NCBI GenBank assembly: GCA_040882845.1
Contig: JBBEAM010000007.1
Location: forward strand, 372,001-436,000
DNA length: 64,000 bases
DNA from: JBBEAM01 sp040882845
GTDB lineage: Bacteria > Pseudomonadota > Alphaproteobacteria > Kiloniellales > DSM-21159
Direction of reading: 5' to 3'
The translations under genes and the position numbers were made by a program. How positions within the stretch are numbered: position 1 is the first letter of the stretch; the number at the start of each line of letters is the position of its first letter. This document shows positions 59,948 through 64,000 of the stretch, one piece after another. The notes below the pieces were generated by a model. The model was not told where the DNA came from, searched no databases, and was given only the letters and a program-made list of their open reading frames with translations.

Positions 59948-61293
59948 CGGCGCAGCCCTCGATGCCTCGCAAACTTCTGTCCCTTTCCGCAATGCTTCTC
60001 GCAGCGGTCTTGTCGGCCTTGCCGTCGGGCCTGCATGCGGAACTCGCCGGCCATGGCGGATTCGTCAAGGGCGTGGCGGTCTCTCCCGATGGCAAGACGG
60101 CGCTGACCGCCTCCTTCGACTACACCGTGATCCTCTGGGACATCGAGCAGGAGCAGGCGCTGCAGGTGCTGGATGCCCATGAGGGCTCGGTCAACAGCGT
60201 CGCCTTTCTACCGGATGGCAAGCACGGTATTTCGGGCAGCGACGACGGTACGCTGCGGCTTTGGGACCTGGAGAACGGGGAGTTGCGGCACGTCTTCAGC
60301 GGCCACGGCGGCAAGGTCGAGATGGTCGCTGTCTCTCCGGACGGACGTCTCGCGGCTTCGGCCGGCTGGGATCGCACGGTGCGGCTCTGGGACCTTGAGA
60401 ATCACGAACAACTCCAGGTGCTGAACGGGCACGAGAATAACGTCAATGCGGTGTCCTTCTCGCCGGACGGCGCGACCTTGCTCTCCGCGGGGTATGACAG
60501 CACCCTGCGGCTCTGGCGCGTCTCGGACGGGACGCAGCTGGGCGTGATCGAGGGCGGAGAGACCGGCTTCACCTCCGCCGCTTACCTGCCGTCTGGCGCG
60601 CGGGCGGTCTCCTCCTCGGTCAGCGGCCGGATCGTGCTGTGGGATCTGGCGGAAGGCCGCGAGCTGATCGCGCTTGGCGAGCAGGACGGCCCAGCCTTCA
60701 CCGTTGCGGTGTCGCCGGACGGCCGCTGGGCGGCCTCGGCAGGACGGGACCGGCAAATCCATCTCTGGGACCTTGCAGACCCAGGAGGGCACCGGAGCCT
60801 GGAGGGGCATCTCGGGCCGATCTGGAGCCTCGCCTTCCTGCCCGACGGCCAGGGCCTGCTCAGCGGCGGCGCCGATGAGGTCGCCCGCCGCTGGGATCTG
60901 GAAAGCGGGGAGGAACTGGGCATCTCGGTCACCGCCGGCATGCAGGCCCGCGACGTGATCGAGGATCCCGATGCCGAGCGCGGCGCCGTGGTTTTCCGCA
61001 AGTGCTCGGTCTGTCATTCCGTCACGCCGGAGGGCGGACGCCGCGCCGGCCCGACCCTGCATGGTGTCTTCGGACGCAAGGCCGGGATGGTTCCCGGATA
61101 CAACTACTCCGACAGCCTGGATGACAGTTCCGTGGTGTGGGACGCCGAGACCATCTCGCAGCTCTTCGACGAGGGGCCGGACGTGATGCTTCCGGGCACC
61201 AAGATGCCGATCCAGCGCATCCCTTCCGAGGAGGACCGCAGGGCCCTGGTCCGCTATCTGCAGGAGGTCACGGCGCCGGAGTCCCGGCAGTGA
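59938..61293 (+). CDS. Exported WD40 beta-propeller fused to cytochrome c
   Basis: 451 residues. Signal peptide in MPRKLLSLSAMLLAAVLSA, cleavage near LHAEL. Residues about 35-330 hold seven WD40 blades, each with GH...SPDG...LWD (for example LAGHGGFVKGVAVSPDGKTA, SDDGTLRLWDLENGEL). Residues about 340-450 form a monohaem c-type cytochrome: CSVCHS at about 356-360, GPTLHGVFGRKAG, and the Met ligand in GTKMPIQRI. Both parts would be in the periplasm. The propeller may bind the formate dehydrogenase or another partner, the haem may accept its electrons. The gene follows the formate dehydrogenase operon by 104 bases. Confidence 0.88.
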   Translation: MPLTAQPSMPRKLLSLSAMLLAAVLSALPSGLHAELAGHGGFVKGVAVSPDGKTALTASFDYTVILWDIEQEQALQVLDAHEGSVNSVAFLPDGKHGISGSDDGTLRLWDLENGELRHVFSGHGGKVEMVAVSPDGRLAASAGWDRTVRLWDLENHEQLQVLNGHENNVNAVSFSPDGATLLSAGYDSTLRLWRVSDGTQLGVIEGGETGFTSAAYLPSGARAVSSSVSGRIVLWDLAEGRELIALGEQDGPAFTVAVSPDGRWAASAGRDRQIHLWDLADPGGHRSLEGHLGPIWSLAFLPDGQGLLSGGADEVARRWDLESGEELGISVTAGMQARDVIEDPDAERGAVVFRKCSVCHSVTPEGGRRAGPTLHGVFGRKAGMVPGYNYSDSLDDSSVVWDAETISQLFDEGPDVMLPGTKMPIQRIPSEEDRRALVRYLQEVTAPESRQ

Positions 61294-61363
61294 TCGGGCT
61301 TGCAGTAGCTGGCGCAGTGAGAAACACTGATATCCCAGCGCCTAGGCGCGGATAGGAGGAAGC

Positions 61364-61489
61364 ATGAAAGCTTTTGTGGTGGCCTGCGTGGTGATCGTCG
61401 TTATCTCGGCGATTGCCGGATTCGGTCTGGAGGCGCTCGACATGAGCTCGGGACAGACCTACTCGAGCGATAACGTGCGTCTCGACTGA
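61364..61489 (+). CDS. 41-residue membrane protein
   Basis: MKAFVVACVVIVVISAIAGF then GLEALDMSSGQTYSSDNVRL and D. One transmembrane helix and a short polar tail. TAGGAGGAAGC just before ATG is an excellent ribosome site. It follows the WD40-cytochrome c gene by 70 bases and may belong to the same transcript. Too short for a family call; proteins of this kind are common beside alphaproteobacterial formate dehydrogenases as I recall. Confidence 0.65.
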   Translation: MKAFVVACVVIVVISAIAGFGLEALDMSSGQTYSSDNVRLD

Positions 61490-61502
61490 CGCGGCTTTTC
61501 CG

Positions 61503-62675
61503 TTAGTTCGCGGCGCCCGCTTCCCTGAGCAGCGCTGCGATTTCTTCATCTCCGATCATTTCCGCGGCTTCCAGCGCCGTCCAGCCGTCCTCCGCGACGA
61601 GATCGACATCGGCGCCGGCAGCCAGCAGCACGCGCACGCTGTCCAGCGCTCCAAGATTGGCGGCCCACATCAGGGCCGTATTGCCCTTGGCGTCGCGTAC
61701 ATCCGGATTTCCACCCTCGCTGAGCAGGGCGACCACGGCGGCGCTGTTGCGCGCCCGCGCCGCGACATGCAGCGGCGGGCGGCCGTCGCCCCCGGCCAAC
61801 TCCGGGTCGGCACCGCTGCGTAGCAACAGCAGCAGGGTGTCGATCTGCGCCGCGCGGATCGCCATCTCCACCGGCGTTTCCCCGGCATTGGCCTGGATGT
61901 TCGGATCGCCGCGCGCCAGCAGGGCCTTCACCAGATCGCTGTCGCCGGCCGAGGCCGCCATGTGTAGCGCGGTGAAGCCCTCGGCGTTGGTCAGGTTGGG
62001 GTCGGCGCCGGCCTGCAGCAGCAGCTGCGCCGCGCCGGAGCTGCCCCGGCTGGCCGCGGCCATCAGGGGGGTGAAGCCGTCCGCGGCCTGGGCATCGGCC
62101 TCGGCGCCGCGCGCCAACAGTTCGGCGACCAGCGCGACCGCAGCGGGATTGAACGCGGCGTTGATCAGCGGCGTGTTGCCGTCGCTCTCGTCGCGCACGG
62201 CGATGTCCGCCCCGGCGTCGAGCAGCAGGGTCATGACCTGCCGCTTGCCGCGCCGTGCCGCCAGCAGCAGCGGCGTGTTGCCGCGATTGCCCTCGCGGGC
62301 CTCGATTTCGGCGCCCGCGTCGATCAACAACCTGACGACGGCAAAGTGCCCCTCATAGGCGGCATAGTGCAGCGGAGTCCATTGATCGTCCTGGGTCCGG
62401 GTATCGGGGTCGGCACCGGCGGCGAGCAGGGCCGCGGCCGTATCCGGGCTGCCGTAGATCGCGGAAACCTGCAGCGCCGTGTTGCCGAGCTGGTCCCTGG
62501 CTTCGATTTCGGCGCCGAGCCCCAGCGCGTAGTTCGCCAACTCCGCATCGTTGTTGCGCGCGGCGAGGAAGAGACCCGCTTCAGGTGACTCCTGGGCCGC
62601 TGCGCCGCCCAGGGCGAAGCAGAAGACGGCGAAGAAGAAGGCGAGAACCGAAAGCTGTCTGCGAAGAGCCTGCAT
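61503..62675 (-). CDS. Exported ankyrin-repeat protein
   Basis: 390 residues. A signal peptide (SVLAFFFAVFCFALGGAAA) precedes about eleven ankyrin repeats, each with the GNTPLxxAA...LLxAGAD pattern (GNTALQVSAIYGSPDTAAAL, QWTPLHYAAYEGHFAVVRLL, GWTALEAAEMIGDEEIAALL). Exported ankyrin proteins bind other proteins in the periplasm. It is convergent with the 41-residue gene and upstream of the second formate dehydrogenase on the same strand (37-base gap between the dehydrogenase stop and its start), so it may be transcribed with it. Confidence 0.9.
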   Translation of the reverse strand: MQALRRQLSVLAFFFAVFCFALGGAAAQESPEAGLFLAARNNDAELANYALGLGAEIEARDQLGNTALQVSAIYGSPDTAAALLAAGADPDTRTQDDQWTPLHYAAYEGHFAVVRLLIDAGAEIEAREGNRGNTPLLLAARRGKRQVMTLLLDAGADIAVRDESDGNTPLINAAFNPAAVALVAELLARGAEADAQAADGFTPLMAAASRGSSGAAQLLLQAGADPNLTNAEGFTALHMAASAGDSDLVKALLARGDPNIQANAGETPVEMAIRAAQIDTLLLLLRSGADPELAGGDGRPPLHVAARARNSAAVVALLSEGGNPDVRDAKGNTALMWAANLGALDSVRVLLAAGADVDLVAEDGWTALEAAEMIGDEEIAALLREAGAAN

Positions 62676-62712
62676 GGTCCGCAGTCTACGCTTCTCGCGG
62701 GCTGGGCGCAGT

Positions 62713-64000
62713 CTATTCCGCCGCGGCGTGCTCGCTCAGCGGCTCGACCTTGGCGGCGCAGAACTTGAACTCGGGGATCTTGCCGAAGGGATCGAGCTGC
62801 GGGTTGGTCAGGACGTTGGCGGCCGCTTCGTTGAAGCAGAAGGGAATGAAGACCATACCCTCGGGCACGTCGCGGTCCTTGCGCGCCTTCAGGGCGATCT
62901 CGCCGCGCCGGGTGGAGACCTTGATGAAGTCGCCGGGATAGAGCCCCATACGGGTCATGTCCCTGGGGTTGAGGCCGGCAATGGCTTCAGGCTCCAGCGC
63001 GTCGAGCACCGTGGCGCGGCGGGTCATCGCCCCGGTATGCCAGTGCTCCAGCATCCGCCCGGTCGACAGCACCATGGGATAGTCGGCATCCGGCAGCTCG
63101 TCGGGCGGCACGATGTCGGTCGGCACCACCTTGATGCGGCCGCTTTCCGTCGGGAAGCCCTCGGCGAACATGATCTCGTTGCCCGGAACGTCGGGACCGT
63201 CGACCGGATAGGTGACCGAGTCCTCGCGCTCAAGCCGCTCCCAGGTGATGTTGTTGAGAGATGGCATGACCCCGGCCATCTCCTCGAAGACTTCGGAGAC
63301 GGTGGTGTAGTTCCAGCACAGCCCGAGCCTCTGGGCGAGTTCCTGAATCAGTTCCCAGTCCTGGCGTGCCTCGCCCGGGGGCGCCACCGCGGGACGGCCG
63401 ATCTGGACCTGACGGTTGGTGTTGGTGAAGCTGCCGAACTTTTCGGCATGCGCGGAGGCGGGTAGAACGACATCGGCGTGCCAAGCCGTCTCCGTCAGAA
63501 AGATATCCTGCACCACCAGGTGATCGAGCTCCGCCAGGCCTTGCCGGGCGTGCTTTTGATCGGGGTCGGACATCGCCGGGTTCTCGCCCAGGATATACAT
63601 GCCCTTGATGATACCTTCGTGGATCGCATTGATGATCTCGACCACGGTCAAGCCGCGCTTCGGATCGAGCTGCATGCCCCAAACGCTTTCGAAATGCTCG
63701 CGTACCGACGGCTTTTCCACCGACTGGTAGTCGGGATAGACGATCGGGATCAATCCGGCGTCGGAGGCGCCTTGGACGTTGTTCTGGCCGCGCAGCGGAT
63801 GCAGGCCGGTGCCGGGCCGCCCAACCTGGCCGGTGATGGCGGCCAGGGAAATCAGGCAGCGGGCGTTGTCGGTGCCGTGGACATGCTGGGAGATGCCCAT
63901 GCCCCAGAAGATGATCGACGTCTGGCTGCCGGCATAGAGCCGGGCGACGGCGCGCAACTCCTCGGCGGGGACGCCGCAGACCTCGGCCATCTTCTCCGGG
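62713..64000 (-). CDS. Formate dehydrogenase alpha subunit, soluble NAD-linked type (C-terminal part)
   Basis: The frame enters at the right edge and ends at TAG 62713, giving about 428 C-terminal residues of a roughly 900-1000 residue protein. It matches the FdsA/FdhF-type alpha subunit: GMGISQHVHGTDNARCLISL, LRGQNNVQGASDAGLIPIVY, PDYQSVEKP, KGMYILGENPAMSDPDQKHA and MLEHWHTGAMTRRATVLDAL (MGD-binding). The catalytic ligand and the iron-sulfur domains lie outside the window. It ends with charged EPLSEHAAAE. Together with the periplasmic enzyme the cell has two formate dehydrogenases. Confidence 0.9.
   Translation of the reverse strand, partial: PEKMAEVCGVPAEELRAVARLYAGSQTSIIFWGMGISQHVHGTDNARCLISLAAITGQVGRPGTGLHPLRGQNNVQGASDAGLIPIVYPDYQSVEKPSVREHFESVWGMQLDPKRGLTVVEIINAIHEGIIKGMYILGENPAMSDPDQKHARQGLAELDHLVVQDIFLTETAWHADVVLPASAHAEKFGSFTNTNRQVQIGRPAVAPPGEARQDWELIQELAQRLGLCWNYTTVSEVFEEMAGVMPSLNNITWERLEREDSVTYPVDGPDVPGNEIMFAEGFPTESGRIKVVPTDIVPPDELPDADYPMVLSTGRMLEHWHTGAMTRRATVLDALEPEAIAGLNPRDMTRMGLYPGDFIKVSTRRGEIALKARKDRDVPEGMVFIPFCFNEAAANVLTNPQLDPFGKIPEFKFCAAKVEPLSEHAAAE

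Overview
The window is GC-rich chromosomal DNA from an alphaproteobacterium, most likely a relative of the Rhodospirillales/Kiloniellales. Signs of this are the DUF1127 protein beside a GcvA-type LysR regulator, PAS_5 proteins, DUF3305/DUF3306 genes at a formate dehydrogenase locus, and protein sequences typical of that group. Most genes are ordinary and tightly packed. Three stretches differ: an RHS-toxin graveyard (about 14.6-16.2 kb), a short inverted-repeat-bounded insertion (30.06-30.87 kb) and an AT-rich island (about 43.3-46.8 kb).

Layout. 0-5.6 kb: a cut-off membrane protein, a lipoprotein, a MoaB/CinA-type protein, small metabolic genes and a HigBA-like toxin-antitoxin pair beside tRNA-Leu(UAA). 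6-11.3 kb: two exported FecR-domain proteins with Gly-Pro-Gly tails, a 2OG-Fe(II) oxygenase and a divergent CHASE2-adenylate cyclase. 11.3-14.5 kb: an SDR and a cyanophycin-synthetase-like Mur ligase whose ATP-grasp half has lost its core. 14.6-16.2 kb: two broken RHS fragments around a toxin tip and a candidate immunity gene. 16.3-21.2 kb: MAPEG, AbrB, acetylornithine deacetylase, GcvA-like regulator, DUF1127 and a potassium channel. 21.5-26.1 kb: a complete branched-chain-amino-acid/amide type ABC transporter. 26.2-36.6 kb: YtoQ, an S8 protease, NAD kinase, MoaA, fasciclin lipoprotein, dodecin, a cyclic-nucleotide-binding protein, NlpC/P60 peptidase and a frameshifted cytochrome c.

From 36.8 kb on, the theme is formate oxidation and its metal cofactor. 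A multi-cluster iron-sulfur protein diverges from a regulator with an HTH and a binding-protein-like domain. After the AT-rich island come the tungstate importer tupBCA (minus strand), then fdhD-mobA and DUF3305/DUF3306. The periplasmic formate dehydrogenase operon follows: TorD-like chaperone, Tat-target small protein, catalytic alpha subunit with cysteine as metal ligand, FDH3-type beta subunit, lipoprotein and cytochrome b gamma subunit. A PepSY-like protein, an exported WD40-cytochrome c fusion, a 41-residue membrane protein and an exported ankyrin protein come next. The right edge holds the 3-prime part of a second formate dehydrogenase alpha subunit of the soluble NAD-linked type. MoaA, MobA, FdhD and Tup would together make, load and supply the Mo/W cofactor that both dehydrogenases need.

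The most promising unexplained items are the RHS toxin/immunity remnant, the WD40-cytochrome c protein in the formate locus, the FecR/CHASE2-cyclase module, the degenerate cyanophycin-synthetase-like protein, the two-gene toxin-antitoxin-like module behind a 24-bp palindrome at 42.5 kb, and a 13-bp motif shared by the regulator promoter and the formate dehydrogenase promoter.
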